This document shows positions 35,072 to 48,547 of a stretch of DNA of 64,000 bases, piece by piece. The notes under the pieces are model-generated. The model had not been told where the DNA came from and did not search any database. It was given only the letters and a program-made list of their open reading frames with translations. The position numbers and the translations under genes were made by a program. Within the stretch, counting starts at the first letter, position 1. Each line of letters starts with the position of its first letter. This DNA comes from Cephalopachus bancanus (Eukaryota > Chordata > Mammalia > Primates > Tarsiidae), in contig JAPVLO010000083.1 in the NCBI GenBank assembly GCA_027257055.1, positions 6,308,001 to 6,372,000 on the forward strand, given 5' to 3'.

Positions 35072-36989
35072 ATAAGTTGTCTTTAAGTTTAAGTGCTTGA
35101 GACTGTTGTCAATCTTTAAATATTTTGAAACATAATTTTAAAATTGTATGACAACAGAGAGTGTAGTGCTGAGCCATGGAAAAGGAGAATCATAGTTATT
35201 CTTCAGTGTTGGAACTCAGGGGGAAAAAGATCAAAAGGAATAGAGAACTACATCAAATTTTAATGTCACTCTTCCACACAACCGTGAACATAAGAAAAGT
35301 AGTAAAGGATAATGGTCAAGATTCCAAAGCCAGACCAATGTTAAAATTTCAACTGTATCATTTTTCATGGGGGGGGGCCTTGGTCAAGTAACTATTCTGT
35401 GTATTAATTCTAGACAGAACATGGGAATTAATTTAGATAAATTTAAATAGACACTGAGCAAAAAAAAATGCTTTCAATTTTTCATATTTTAATCCCTTTT
35501 AATTCTAATGGAAATAAGTATCATCTTAGGTACCTGTTAAGCCATCCTAGTCTTACAATTATCCAGCAAAATAGATAGGTCAGAAAAAGTATGAATTAGA
35601 TTCTGTGTCTGTAGCCTGCTGACAAACATAAGGGTTTAAACCATAACTTCACCAGATGTCAATCATAATCATGCTCTGAACAGGCTGAGTGAACTACATT
35701 CTAGTATTTTGGAACTTGGTTATTAATAAATATTGAATGGCATGGCTAGAAATAAAGATGGCAGAAAAGACAACACCACCACTAGAAATAAAAACTTGAC
35801 TTCAAAATACTACATGTATTTTTTTTTTTTTTTACTTTTATTCTTAGTAGAAAGAAAATGGGAGAGAAAGGCTGAGAGAAGCAGAGAGGGAGAACTCCTT
35901 GAATGTTACTATCCAAAACTAATCTTTAGAGCTAGTTTTAATCCAGCATTTATAATTATGGAATGATTACATTTAATGTAATCCTGCTGGGCTTATTTAG
36001 TTATGCTAAGGTTGATTAATAAATTCAGGGGTGCAACCTAATCTTTCATTTTTAAAGTTTTGTTTTTTCTTTATGTGAAGAACATAACTGTGGTAGTATT
36101 CAGCACCTTGTGATCATATAATTTCCTGTTAATTTGCCAGCCAATTTTTATCATCTGTTGATAATTATTGACTTAAACAATTATTATAAATTGCAAATTA
36201 TACAGATCATCAACTTCATAAAGAAAAAATTCATTGATGGTGAAGGTATATTAGTTTTACATTGTATATTTCTTATAGTCTCAACACTTACATCAATAAA
36301 ACATATAACATATTTGGAGATTTTTATATACTTTGCAATTGATAGAGTAAGAAAACGAACAAACACAAATGCTTTGAAAGAACGGAAGAACATAAACCTT
36401 AGCCTGGCTTTGAGTAGTAATAAATTATTTGAATGAATAGCTTAAGAATACTCATTATTTTCCAGCACATGTGGAATATTTATAAATATTGATCATATTT
36501 TTGTTTATCAGTGTCCCTAAAAACTCAAATAATTGATATTACAGTCACATTTTCTGACAAAAGCACAATTTTTTAATATGAGTGACAGTATTACAAATTA
36601 AATAAATCACATACATATAAATATTTTAACATACTTCTCTAAATTTATCAACCTAATGAAAACAAGACTATTTATTAAAACCTCCCCAAAAGATAGTTTT
36701 AATTACATTTGAGAAAACTTTACTCTTTTTCCTTTTCTCATGGCGGTTATATTGTTTTAGTCACCCCTACTCTTTCAGTTTAGCCTTGGAATTTTCTTTT
36801 ACCAATTTAATGTTGCATATATGCAAGTGGGAAACTGAAACATAATTATGCAGTTGAAATTGCCTCTTAAACTTCTGCCAGCAGCATACAAAAAGAGTCT
36901 ACTAGGTAGCTACCCGTTTCTCAGTTAAGGTTCCAAGATAAAAACACTTGGAGCACATCAAAGCTTAGTAAAGGAGCTTGAACAACTGT
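35072..36989. other. Unassigned intergenic DNA
   Basis: AT-rich. It contains a run of nine G at 35369-35377, a T run at about 35,820-35,833, and an apparently single-copy patch at 36,700-36,980. Frames at 35733-35966 and 36134-36436 have no domain content and I treat them as chance. Confidence 0.4.
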
Positions 36990-37154
36990 TGTAATACTGT
37001 AAGAAAGAAATTGGCATTATTGGGAAACTGCCAAGGGAGGGTGGGGGTGGGATTGACAGTAGTGGGGAAACTGCTGTGGGGGGGAGACACCTCATCAACA
37101 AGGGTGCCTGTATAATTGTCATTTGGGTACCTAACCCCGAAATGTGTCCCTCAC

Positions 37155-37186
<32 letters not shown>
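36990..37186 (+). mobile_element. L1 3'UTR of the lineage-specific G-rich type, plus strand
   Basis: A G-rich block (about 37,010-37,090) is followed by 'catcaacaagggtgcctgtataat', 'gtacctaacccc' and a pure A run at 37158-37186. The same succession ends the L1 at 48,459-50,792. It appears in antisense at about 38,080-38,200. I see no ORF2 part, so this is a very short 5'-truncated insertion. The 5' edge is approximate and no convincing target duplication was found. Confidence 0.7.
37035..37051 (+). other. G-quadruplex-forming motif in the L1 3'UTR
   Basis: GGGAGGGTGGGGGTGGG has four G-runs of at least three with one-base loops, the strictest G4 pattern. G-rich 3'UTR tracts are a known feature of mammalian L1s. 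The two sister L1 3' ends in this window also have G-rich tracts at the matching position (minus strand near 38,191-38,209; plus strand near 50,640-50,700). Confidence 0.85.
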
Positions 37187-37188
<2 letters not shown>

Positions 37189-37390
37189 GAATCCACAGTG
37201 AAGACCTCCACTCAATCTATAGATTGTGTGCCACCCAGCTGAGTTGGACGTAGATCAGCTGAACAAGCTCAAATGAAATTGATGAGATTCTCTCTTGGTT
37301 CCAAAAAATATGATAATTAATATTTATTGTTTTATGTCACTAAAATATTTTGATTGTTTAATATGCAGTATTAGCTAATAGTTAAGCAAT

Positions 37391-37686
37391 GGCCGGGCTC
37401 GGTGGCTCAGCCTGTAATCCCGCGCTTTGGGAGGCTGAGGTGAATGGATTGCCTGAGCCCGCAGGTTTGAGACCCGCCTGGGCAGCGAGACCTCATCTCT
37501 ACAATAAATCAAAAAATCAGCCGGGCGTGGTAGTGCGCACCTGTAGTTCCAGCTACTTGGAAGTCTGAGGCGGATGGATCGCCGGAGCCCAGCAGGTCGA
37601 GGCTGCGGTGGCCGGGAGCGGCCACTGCACTCCAGTCTGGGCGACAGAGTGAGACTCCAACTCAAAAAAAAAAAAAAAAAAAAATT
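37391..37686 (+). mobile_element. Alu (young subfamily), plus strand
   Basis: Starts GGCCGGGCTCGGTGGCTCAG and ends in a run of about 20 A. Target duplication GTTAAGCAAT at 37381-37390 and 37687-37696 is perfect. The left-arm B box has decayed slightly (GCAGGTTTGAGACCCGC). The right-arm hairpin is intact. Confidence 0.97.
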
Positions 37687-38005
37687 GTTAAGCAATGTAT
37701 AACTAATACAGATTTCAAAAGAAAAATTAATTTGAGAATTTTGAAGTGCAGTACTAAGAAGCAATTGTATAGTCATAAATATTTGAACTAGAAAGGGAAA
37801 CAGGTTCTAAATGAATGAGTTAACTAAGCAATAGAAAAGGATAGAAGAAGATAGAACACAATTTACAAAAATAGGTAAATAAAGTAAGAATCAGAAAGCA
37901 AATAGATTTGTGATGGCGAATTTCATGTGTCAACTTGATTAGGCTATGCAGTACCCACACATTTGGTCAAATGATATTCTAGGAGTATCTTTGAGGGCGG
38001 TTCTT

Positions 38006-38642
38006 TTTTTTTTTTTTTGATCATCATTACTATTTTTCCACTTTTATTTATTTTTTAATTTTAATCAATATTTTTTATGATGATTTTTTGGGGTACAGTT
38101 AAGGGTTAGGTGTACAATTACGTTTCATTCAGGCACCCTGTTGATAAGAGGTGTTTCTCTATCCCCAGACTGATATTTGCGACTGTTAATCCCATCCCCC
38201 TCCCCCCCCATAGTTTCCCAGTACCGTCAGTCATTTTCTTATAGTATTACATTGGATGTTCAAGGTCCATTATATGAGTGAGAACATGTGATACTCGGAT
38301 CTTTGTTTCTGTGAGAGGTCACTCAGTATTATAGATTCTAGTTCCATCCAGGTTGCTGCGAAATTCATGATTTTGTTCTTTTTTATGACTGCGTAGTATT
38401 CCATTATGTATATGTACCACATTTTTTAATCCAGTCCTCTTTTGATGGGCAGCATGGTTGTTTCCAGGTTCTTGCTATTGTGAACAATGCTGTGATAAAC
38501 ATACGTGTGCAGGTATCTTTTTTATAGAGTGATTTGAGGTCTTCAGGGTATATTCCCAGCAGGGGGATTGCGGGGTCATATGGAAGGTCGATTTTTAGTG
38601 CTTTTAGGAATCGCCACACTGCTTTCCACAGTGGTTGCACTA
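38006..38642 (-). mobile_element. 5'-truncated L1, minus strand
   Basis: From its 3' end (T run at 38,003-38,018 on the plus strand) through a C-rich, antisense G-rich 3'UTR to the ORF2 C-terminus. The target duplication is GAGGGCGGTTCTT (37993-38005) and GAGGGTGGTTCTT (38643-38655), one difference in 13. The clean ends and a still-open ORF2 tail indicate a fairly recent insertion. It belongs to the G-rich 3'UTR type. Confidence 0.94.
38404..38640 (-). pseudogene. L1 ORF2 C-terminal fragment (open, truncated)
   Basis: ORF2p is the L1 endonuclease/reverse transcriptase. This 78-codon open frame covers only a piece of the C-terminal part and includes the well-known LPYDPAIPLLGIYP stretch. It lacks the endonuclease and RT domains because the insertion is 5' truncated, so it is inert. 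The lack of stops over the whole piece fits a young copy. No C-x3-C type Cys pair can be assigned with confidence in the visible part. Confidence 0.88.
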
Positions 38643-38780
38643 GAGGGTGGTTCTTATGAAATTAATATTTGAATTGGTAGACTAAGTAAAGTAGATTGCC
38701 TTCCCTAATTCAAGTTGGCCTCAATCAGGTAAAGACCTGAATAGAGCAAAAGCCTGACCTTTCCATATATAAGAATATTC

Positions 38781-39080
38781 AGTCAGGCTTGGTGGCTCAG
38801 CCCATAATCCCGTGCCTTTGGGAGGCTGAGGTGAGTGGATTGCCGGAACCCGCGGGTTCGAGACCCACCTGGGCAACTTGGCGAGACCTCATCTCTACAA
38901 TAAATCATAAAATTATCCGTACGTGGTAGTGCGGGCCTGTAGTTCCAGCTACTTGGAAGGCTGAGGCGGCAAGGATCGCTGGAGCCCAGCAGGTCGAGGC
39001 TGTGGTGGCCGGGAGCAGCCACTGCACTCCAGTCTAGGTGACAGAGTGAGACTCCAAATCAAAAAAAAAAAAAAAAAAAA
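38781..39080 (+). mobile_element. Alu (young subfamily), plus strand
   Basis: Both arms present, A run at 39,061-39,080. Shows the GGCTCAGCC start and the GGTTCGAGACC B box, with CCCAC replacing CCCGC on the 3' side of the stem. A small insertion (GGCAACTTGGCGAGACC) is shared with the copies at 9,200, 49,400 and 52,740 and may define a branch of the subfamily. I could not find a clear target duplication. Confidence 0.94.
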
Positions 39081-41175
39081 TTCCACTTGTCCGTCTTTAA
39101 GCTTTATCATCTGGCTTTTGGACTGGAACTATACTATCTGCTTTTTCTGGGTCTTCCATTTGCTGACTACAGATTTTTGAATTTATCAGCCTTCATCATT
39201 TTTCTAGCCAATTTCTTATAATACACCTATATCTATATTTGTATTTTTACATATAAGTATTAAAACAGTGTTTTTTTTTTCTGTAAAACAACAACACAAA
39301 GATAAACATCTGGCAGAATTAATAAATAAAAAAGAAGATACACATTAGTTATAGAGGGGAAGTATATGGATATATTCATATATAAGATTACATCAATGTA
39401 TCCAGAGACACTACAAAATATAAATTTTGGAGAAAGTTTTTGCAAATATTTTAATATAATTAGCTAACTTGCAATTTCCTAGAAAAATGTAAATGGCAAA
39501 ACTGTAAAACAGAAAAACTAAACTGGGCAGCTTTATACTTGGTATAAGTAATTAAATTTCTTCCAACATAGAGGACACCAGGCCCACATGGCTCTAAAGG
39601 AAAATTCTACCAGATTATCCAGAAATCGATTATCCATCTTTTAGTAATTAATTCAAAGATGTGATAAAGAAAACTCACCATTTATTTTATGAGTTTGATA
39701 TTAATCAAATACAAAAACTAGATAAGAACGAAATTAAAAACTAAAATGTGTTTCAAACTTTTTTGCCAATTCAACTGAGAAAATATTTACAAAATATTAA
39801 TCACCTCATTCCACAAACTGAAGTTAGTAAACCGTTACCATGTTCTCCTTGTTTCAGGAATATATGATATTTTTCATGTTAGCTCCCATATTAACTGATT
39901 TATCATATTAACTGGATTTGAAGAAAAATTCAAATGTTTATCTCAATGGGTTAAAAAAATTTAAAACTTAAAAAACTAGTGATGGGATATAAACACTCTT
40001 TGTTAACTAAGAATTGAGGACAACTTGCTTATTCTTAAAAAAAAAATAACAACCACAAAACCTAGAGTGTCTAATGAACAGGCATTAAAACATACTAATA
40101 ATCAGTAACAAAATAAGAATGTCCACAATTACTATTTAAATTTATTTTGAAGTGTCTGTCCGTGCAATAAGATAGGAAAGTACACAACTTTTAAAGTAGT
40201 AATGTAAGATTTGGACAAGGTAAGAGTGTTTTGATAGAAATAATGTTACACACATATGCAACACAAACATTCATATACATTACAAACAAAAGAAAATACA
40301 AAATGTCTGTTATTTGCCTACTTCTGAAATTATCAAAAAAGATGGGCAAAGTATTAGAATTAAAAAAAATTATTAATTTTAACAAACAACAGAAAATGCA
40401 ATTTAAAAGAAGATAAGTTTAAATAACAAGAAAAAAACAAAATTTCTAAAAATATGTTACAAGAGATACACAACAGATACATCACTAAGAAAACTATTAA
40501 AAGCAGTTGACAGATATGAAGAAAGATAAATAAGGAAAATCATATTTTATAATAAAAGACAAAACTTACAAAATATTAAACTAAATTTATCTAATTTTCA
40601 TTAAAATATTGATTTTTTTGTTTTTCATGAAATTTGATAAAAAATTTCCTAAAGATATTTCAAATAGCAAATGACAAGAAATATATAAGTCATTCCTTCA
40701 GAGAGTCTCATCTTCAATTTGATAGTTAGATTTATTATGAATATTGACTAATTTAGAAAAAATAGCTAATATTTTAATTTTATATTTTAAAACATTTTTT
40801 ATTTTAAAACAATTAATAAAATGTTTTCTTCAGAAACATTGTACATCAAAGTGAAATATTAATTGACATTTTGAAACAATTTTTGAAAATTTCTTTATAT
40901 TATTTATAATTTTGAAGAAACTGTCTCCCATAATGCACAGGTATAGCATCATGATGAATAATAATACATATTTGCTATTAGTTACATAAACACTAACAGT
41001 GAAGGAAATATGTGTGTCTCAATTTACAATATTACAATTCATGTTGAAATATCAAAAAATGTTTTTTATTATTATTACTTTAAGATATACAAACCTTCAT
41101 ATACATATTATTAACATATAAAATTTATGTTTTACAAAAATTTAAATGTCTTTATTATTAAGTCAAAAATTCTTT
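39081..41175. other. Unassigned intergenic DNA
   Basis: Very AT-rich (many A or T runs), no recognised repeat and no coding signal. Confidence 0.5.
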
Positions 41176-41462
41176 TTTCTTTGGAGTCGTAGTCTCACTC
41201 TGTTGCCCAAGCTGGAGTGCAGTGGCACACTCATGACCACCAATGCCTTGACCTGCTGGGCTCAAGCTATTCTTCCACCTCAGCTTTCCAAGTAGGTGGA
41301 ACTACAGGCATGCGCCACTATGCCCAGCTAATATTTTTATTTATTGTAGAGACAAGGTCTGGCCATGTTGCCAGGTTGATCTCAAACCTACAGGCTCAAG
41401 CAGCTCTCTGGCCTCCACCTCCCAAAGTGCTAGGATTACAACGTGAACCACTGCGCCAGGCC
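41176..41462 (-). mobile_element. Old AluJ-like element, minus strand
   Basis: Antisense Alu with both arms ('ctcactctgttgcccaagctgg', 'ctcccaaagtgctaggattac'). Its B-box neighbourhood keeps the ancestral form, and most CpGs are lost. The A-tail on the left has been reduced to TTCTTTTTTCTTT. It predates the young subfamily. Confidence 0.92.
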
Positions 41463-44400
41463 TCAAACATTCTTAAAATATTTTTTATATATTTCAGAGG
41501 CTAAGACTAAAAGAAATGCTAATGGTTTCAACAAATTACTATTAAGCTGATCACAAGCTGCATGGAATTAAACAGTGTTTTAAGAATACTACATTTTAAT
41601 CAAAATGGACCAGTATTTTTTAATGCTTCGTCCTTTAATTACATTCAGTTCCATGAAGATTTAATTAAAATTATTTCCTTTGAAAGCATTTGTTCTCAAG
41701 TTTACTATGAATAGCAGGTAACAAAATATAATTTGATATTTTTATTTTAGAAAGTAAATCACACAAAGGAGCAAAGGCACTAGCACTCGTTTAGAAGTTA
41801 GAGATCAAGGAAAATGTCTTTACAAAATTATGTGACACACCACCACTTAACTTAAAAGAAAATCCCTGACGTTCATTGTATCATATACAATTACGAAAAC
41901 GTGTAAAAAATTAGTTCCTTTGAGGCACTTTTACTTTACACATAAAATAGAGATAATAAAATAAGAATACCATTACTTTTATGAAGCCTCACTATTTTTT
42001 TGGATTAGTAATTCATGATAATTTGAAGATCAAACAAAAAAGCCCATTTCTGATGCTAAGCAGTTCTATATTGTAATCATTATTCACATATAATTACGAA
42101 AATGTTATTTTATCATGACAGTACTTTATTACATCACAACTAAGATACCTATCTCTTTTAAAGTCAGTTATACCTCACTACTTGTAAATGTACCAACAAC
42201 TTGAACCTAAAATCTTTTTCTTTCAGTGCCAAAGTTCTAAAGATTACACCTTGCATCCATAATATATACATTACATATTTTAATAAATTTGAATTCATAT
42301 AAATTCATATATAGACTTGTGTGTATGTGTATGCAACTTTGTGTTCCCCCAATTAGTCTCAATTAATTAAAAGTCATTGTAAATACACAGCATTACAATA
42401 AAATGGGTTTATCATCAAATACTTTTTTTTCTCATTGCATTATAAATATGTTTTGGTCAGAGCAATTATGTACATTTATGTAGTGAAATTATTGCATTAA
42501 GTGATTTAGTCATCAAAACACTGATTTTTGTTATCACAATATAAATATAAAATTGATTACAAATCATCAAGGTAAAGCTATTTGCAATGGAAATGTAATT
42601 GAGCTGATAAGATGAGGAAATTGATGTTGAGATAAATTAGGTTATTTAAAACACTTTATGTTGTGATTATGTTATTTTAAATTTCACTTTCACTTAAGGA
42701 ATTTAAATATGCCCCAAGATAATCCTTAAAATACATGATTTTCACTTTTGTGATATTTCTATAATTTTAAATCAACTTCATCTTTAATCAATTTTTTTTA
42801 AGAAGCATATCCAAGTCTCAATTGACAAATAATTTGCATTTAGAGGATTTGCTGCTATAGTGTTTCTTCTTTCTAGTATGCTCCACATTGCCTTCACAGA
42901 AATCCTGAAAACAGTGTAAGCATTCCCTTGGTCACAACTCAACATTATCTTACTATACGATAGAAGTAAAGTATATTACTATGACCTACAAAACACTTTC
43001 CTAAATTAACCTTTTTTAAAACTTTCTTATACTTGATTAACTCCCCTCCCTACTACTTATTAATTCACGTACTCATTTATTCATTATATATTTATTAAAG
43101 TTTTATTCTTTGTTGAAAGTTGCTTTGGTGCTATACATACTTGAACAAATATATTTATTGTTACTTAGGGCTCATATTTTATCACTACTAAACTTCTAAT
43201 TTCCTGAATGTATCATGCTGTTACACAATTTAATGTACATGTTTAAATCTTACTTCTCTTTAGTTAGCATACTCTTTACTCTTTACCACCATGTTCGCTT
43301 GGCAAACATTCTATAAATTATTCAGAATTCTGTCCAGACATAATCACTATGAAGCTTTATATAAAAATCACCATTCATAAGCATGTTCTGATTAATTTTG
43401 CACATGTATCCAGTGCGAATGGATCCATTTGTCAGGACAAAATATACTCATAAAGGGGAGCAAGAAAACAGAAAACAAAAACAAAAAACTATTATAAGGC
43501 TGAGTATCTTCTACTTAGGAATAAATAGGGTGCAAACAATGTCACAAACTTTTAGGAAAAAAGATAAAAATCCTATTGTCTATTATTTTATTATGGTTGC
43601 TGCAGTTATTGCTTTTTATTGCTTATTGCTGCCTACTTCTTATTGCTGTAATATGTGGTCCTCAAAAATTTGGCCAGCAAATTAGAGGCAAATTAGAGCC
43701 ATACTAGGGTTAAATCTTACAGATTCAAATGACAGCCCAGATTAATTTAGTGATTTAAAAGATAGAAATACCACTAATGATACTTATTTTACGGTGCTAC
43801 ATTCAACATAGCATGTTTGCACCTGAGTTTTTCAACCCATAGCTCTTAAGGTTCATATAATTTTTAAATAACTCCCAATAACTCATGTAGACATTGTACT
43901 TTAAAGTTGCAGCACAGGAGGTGCATCCTCTAAAGTAATTTCAATATCTACCTTTATTAGAACCATCTAAAACCTTCCCTGGTTCCTGACCCCGTCTCCA
44001 AAGATTTTAGCTAGTTTCCTTTTCAGCCCATGAAACACAATAAGATCTCTGTAACTGTTCTTTAACACAAGGGCTTAATTTCTCAAATGGAAAAGAGTTG
44101 TTTTTAGGTTGTCTTGGTGTGTACACATTTACCAAACATCTTTTCTTGTGCCCTGTCAGTACAAATGGCTCCTTATTCTTGGCCTTTGCTGTGACATCTT
44201 TAACTTCTTTTATTTACCCTCTAGCATGCAATCTATGGGTTGGGGAAACTTCTGTAAATCTATGTTAAATTGAGAATTATAGGTGACCAAGTCGATAGCA
44301 TTGCTAGAGCAGAGAGCATTAAAAGGCAAATTTCACAGGCATTTAATCTATGACTCCCCATTATGCTGAATATATTTCTGGCTTTACTTAATATTTTGTA

Positions 44401-45390
44401 ATAATGTATTTATGCACCTGACTAAACTTCAATGTGAACTCTTTTAAGCCAGGAGCCATATTTACTCATCATTCTATCTCAATTTGCAATGATTTGTGTT
44501 ATTAACGTTGTTTTTCTTCTGTGAGCACATTATGGTTCGTCTATTATTGTAGTTGCATTGGAAATGTTGTTTTATAACTCATAATGTAGTCTTAGACCTG
44601 AACATAAATTTTAGAATCATGTAATGCATATGGCAGTTGAATCTATTACTATTAAGATTACACATAGGGATATGTAGCAAGGAACCAAATATAGACCCTT
44701 GTCAACATTGGTAGTGAACAGAGAAAGAGCAGCTTGTAAATCAATACATGTAGAAAGAGGTTAACAACCAGAAGAAAATACCAACAGGGAAATATTAGAT
44801 AAATCAAGTTTAAAAACATTGCAATAGTGGAAAATACTGCAAACAGGTATGTTAAATGATCAAAAATGTAAGATCCAGGACTTAGAATACTTTATAAATA
44901 TTCAGAAGTTTATAAAAAAAGATTTGGAATATAAAGTAAGAGGTTAAAAAAATAGAAAATGGTTAAATGAAACAAGAGGAGCAGCAAAAAATGAAAAGAA
45001 AATCTGAAACTTTAGTCAGAAGTTTAAAAATAGTAGAAAATAGTAAAAGTAAACAAGAGGAACACCCAAATTGTTATTTTAAGCAGATATCTCAAGAAGT
45101 AGAGATAACAAGAAAACAATGCCTTCAAAGTTCCTGTGAGGCCCAGTTGCCCATTTATGGGAACTTTCCAAAGAAAAATCCTTACCAATATGGAACAGTG
45201 TTTTACAGATTGCACTAACCAATCCCAGGCTATACCTAATTTATTACAGGTAGGAATCTGACAAAGAGGAACCTAGTTCTTTTAGTTGTGCAGAAAACAT
45301 ATTCTAGGCAGGATTCACAAAAAAGCTCAAACAGATATTTTCTGGTTGAGTATTTTTTCTGAATTTTTGAAGAAAAAATTTCAATGGAAA
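41463..45390. other. Unassigned intergenic DNA
   Basis: Four kilobases of AT-rich DNA. A less AT-rich part at about 43,880-44,480 looks single-copy; within it 'tgtgaactcttttaagccaggagccatatttactc' recalls the tail of a MIR/L2-type element. Frames at 43398-43685 and 44967-45218 have no recognisable protein character. Confidence 0.4.
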
Positions 45391-46175
45391 CAGAATTCTA
45401 GGTTGGCACTTTTTGTTTTGTTTTGTATTCTTTCAACAATTTAAATATTTCACCAGACTCTCGTCTTGCATGTATACTTTCAGATAAGAAGTTGGCTGTA
45501 ATTCTCATATCTATTCTTCTACAGGTAGGATATTTGTTATTTTTTGTTTGTTTATTTGTTTCTCTGGATTCTTTAACAATTTTCTTTTTAGTTTTCTGAA
45601 GTTTTTATATAATTTTCCTAGGTGTAGTGTTTGTTTTGATTCTGTTTATACTGTTTAGTGTTCTCTGAGTTTCTAGGATATAGGAGTTTCTAGGTTTGAT
45701 GTCAGTTTTTAACTTTGAGAAATTATCAGCCATTATGACTTCAAATAATTTGTTTCATTCTTTCTTCTACATCTAATATTTAAATTACTTTTATGTTACA
45801 GTTTTCAAAATTGTTCCACTGCTCTTAAGTTCTTAGATATTTTGTCCCTCCTTTTTTTCTTTGTATTGCACTTTGAGAAATTTCTATTCGCCTGCCACCA
45901 AGTTTCCTAATACTTTCTTTAGCTATATTTACTCCACTGATGACCCCGTCAAAGACTATTTCTATTGCAGAATTTTAGATCTGCCATTTCTTTTTGATAT
46001 GCTCCAGTGTTTTCATATCTCTACTTATATTATTCATTTCTTTTATGGTGTCTATTTTTTTTTTACTAGTGCCTTTAACATGCTAAATATAATTATTTTA
46101 TATTTTCTCATGATACATGGGCCATATGTGAGTTTGGTCTTGAATCTTACTTTTCCTCTTCAGATTATTTGAAAG
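45391..46175 (-). mobile_element. Antisense L1M 5'-region-like relic
   Basis: The plus strand is T-rich with a motif order ('caccagactctcgtcttgcatg', 'gaagttggctgtaattctcatatc', 'gagaaattatcagccattatgacttcaaata') typical of antisense old-L1 5' sequence. It parallels the stretch at 545-700 in the first element of the window. Strongly decayed, borders approximate. Confidence 0.42.
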
Positions 46176-46866
46176 TTTTCCCTTAAACTTTGGTATATAC
46201 ACACAAACATATATATGCCAGATATGTTGCAGTGAGTATCTGAAAATTAATTAGATAGGTATTTAATGTGAGATGATATGTCAATCTTGCTAGGTGCTAA
46301 ACTATATAAAATGTTTGCTGCCGTTGTTAGCGCTAAACACTTTACATTTTACTAGTGCTCTTGCTTTTTGTCTTTTCTATTAATTTGGAGCTTCTCTAAG
46401 TCCTTCTTATGGAGAGTCTTAATTGTAGAGCACTTTTAACTGTAATCTAATGTAATTATATTAGGATGCAAGTTTTAGGACAAGGTACTATGGAGGGGAA
46501 GCTTTCTATATTCTTATGGTTAAATTTCAGTTTTTTATTTTCCTGCATCTTAGATGTTACCTTCACAAGTGATTTTCCAGACATAAGATTTTATTTCCCC
46601 TTTAGGCAGTAAGACTAATAAGCCTACTAAGAGCTGTAGAGGGAGGAATTCCTTTCTCTCAGAGGTGATAAGGCTCTGATTATGCCTTTTGTCCTAAAGA
46701 ATAAACATTTGTTATGCAGAACAAATTGGGCATATTTCTAAATAATTATTCTTCTTTCCCCTGCCAGAAGTACAAAATATTTTTTCTCAGATTTTCCCTG
46801 TGCAACTGGTGAGATTCCTACTGGTAAAATCCATGAAAATGTAATGATACCTTTCCCAAGACTGTG
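46176..46866. other. Unassigned intergenic DNA
   Basis: AT-rich and apparently single-copy; nothing supported. Confidence 0.5.
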
Positions 46867-46878
46867 GACCCAGCAATT

Positions 46879-46882
<4 letters not shown>

Positions 46883-46909
<27 letters not shown>

Positions 46910-47177
46910 GAGTTGGAGTCTCACTCTGTCGCCAGACTGGAGTGCAGTGGCCGCTTCCGGCACCGCAGCCTCGCCTGCCGGCTCCGGCGATCCTTCCGCC
47001 TCCGCCTTCCGAGTAGCCGGAATTACATGCATGCGCTACACGCCCGCTGATTTTTTGATTTATTGTAGAGGTGAGGTCTCGCTGCCCAGGCGGATCTCGA
47101 ACCCGCGGGCTCAGGCAATCCACTCACCTCAGCCTCCCAAAGGCGCGGGATTACAGGCTGAGCCACCGAGCCCGGCT
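46883..47177 (-). mobile_element. Alu (young subfamily), minus strand
   Basis: T run of about 27 bases, then both antisense arms. Perfect 16-bp target duplication GACCCAGCAATTTCTT at 46867-46882 and 47178-47193. Several single-base deletions in G/C runs of the right arm (for example CCGGCACCGC in place of CCGGCCACCGC) set it apart. The exact duplication and long T run suggest a recent insertion, and the G/C-run deletions could also be sequencing errors. Confidence 0.97.
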
Positions 47178-47193
47178 GACCCAGCAATTTCTT

Positions 47194-48458
47194 AACTAAT
47201 GCTCATTCACACTTTACCTCTTCTTTTTTTTTTCACTTTCAGCAATCCACAGATATTTCTGGCTTTAGTTTTAATCATAATCTTCTAAATTTATTTTGAT
47301 TTTATATATTTTGTGTTTATTTAAATATTTCAGTTGTGAAAACTGTTATTTGCAAGTACTAATTTTTTTTCAGTAAAAATGAAATTAACTTGCTTTATTT
47401 CCAAATGTGTTAAACATTTGTATTTTATGTCCTATTAAGATCTCTTGTTTTCTGTGTTCAATAAATCAAAACCCCACAATTTCCCATGATATTTTAAAAT
47501 GTGAAAATAAGGAAGGTTTTCTCTTAAATATTCACCTTAGTATTACTGACAATTTCAATGAGTCAACATAATTACATTTAGATCTCACTTTTAAATTTAT
47601 TTGTGTGTTATTAATTCTTCTGGTAGTCACTATTTCTACACACTACTTTAATATTGCAAAGATTTGGACTAACTACTAACTTGGAGGGTAAAATCTTCAA
47701 GTATGACATTACTTCTGATGCCAACTGCAATATCAGTGGGGAAAGGAATGTCCCAAAACCACATGTTAAATCATTTACTAGAAAGACTTATAAACTCTTT
47801 GAAAGCTGTTACACATATATGATTACAGAAAGTATGCAGATTAAGATTAGGTAACCCTTAAACAATCAATTTAGAAAAAAAAAATCTGGCAAAAGAAAAG
47901 ACACAGAACAGAACAGTGACAGGAAGGTTCTAAACACAGAGCCCTCTCTTTCTTACCAAAGATTTAGGGTGTGTGGCCCTTTTTCATGGATGTATGATAA
48001 CTGTGAATATAAGAAATTTATAATCTAAACTGTTGTGGTACTAATTTTGTTTGCTCATTAAAGAAATGTGATTATGGCATGTGATTAGTTGTCATGTGAC
48101 TGGCAACTGTAATTTAGGCAGCAGTAACCTTTGTTTTTCTGACTATAGATTAACATTCTTCTTCATCTGAACTGTTTTGGAAAATTTTGTAAATGACAAA
48201 AGACTTCTTCCATCTTCACTGTTAATCTTCATTATAAATAAATTTACCTTTCTCACACAAAGACTTCATGGTTATCACATTGACTTAAGATTGACTGCTA
48301 AATATACTTTTTTAAATTGAAAAGAGAAAGAAAACAAACCAAAAAGAAAATAAAACAAATGTAATTAATTAAATTGTTGTAACTCATACCCCAGACTTTT
48401 ATATGAAATATCATCATGCTCAATTTCTTTGTTTTTGCCTGTATCAGCAAGAATTTAA
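47194..48458. other. Unassigned intergenic DNA
   Basis: AT-rich. A 66-codon frame at 47654-47854 has no domain character. Nothing else supported. Confidence 0.5.
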
Positions 48459-48547
48459 CTTTTTTTTTTTTGAATTGGTAGTCTCCATTTTTTTCTCTGT
48501 CCTTTAGATCTTTTGATTTGTTTTGTCAGTTGGATGTTAGGTCTTTG

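Noticed and set aside
37375..37776. 133-codon minus-strand frame with a Ser/Arg/Pro-rich protein
   Set aside because: The middle of the frame is antisense Alu sequence. The same 'protein' appears in frames at 9.0, 31.1, 33.3 and 46.9 kb, wherever the same Alu lies.
45861..46172. 103-codon frame rich in Phe/Tyr/Ile as a membrane protein
   Set aside because: It lies in the T-rich antisense L1-like relic; hydrophobicity follows from base composition.
48459..48490. T run followed by 'gaattggtagtctcc' as a truncated Alu end at the left edge of the inverted L1
   Set aside because: It resembles the Alu end for only about 15 bases and then diverges. It may be a tiny Alu remnant or chance, and I cannot support it as a feature.
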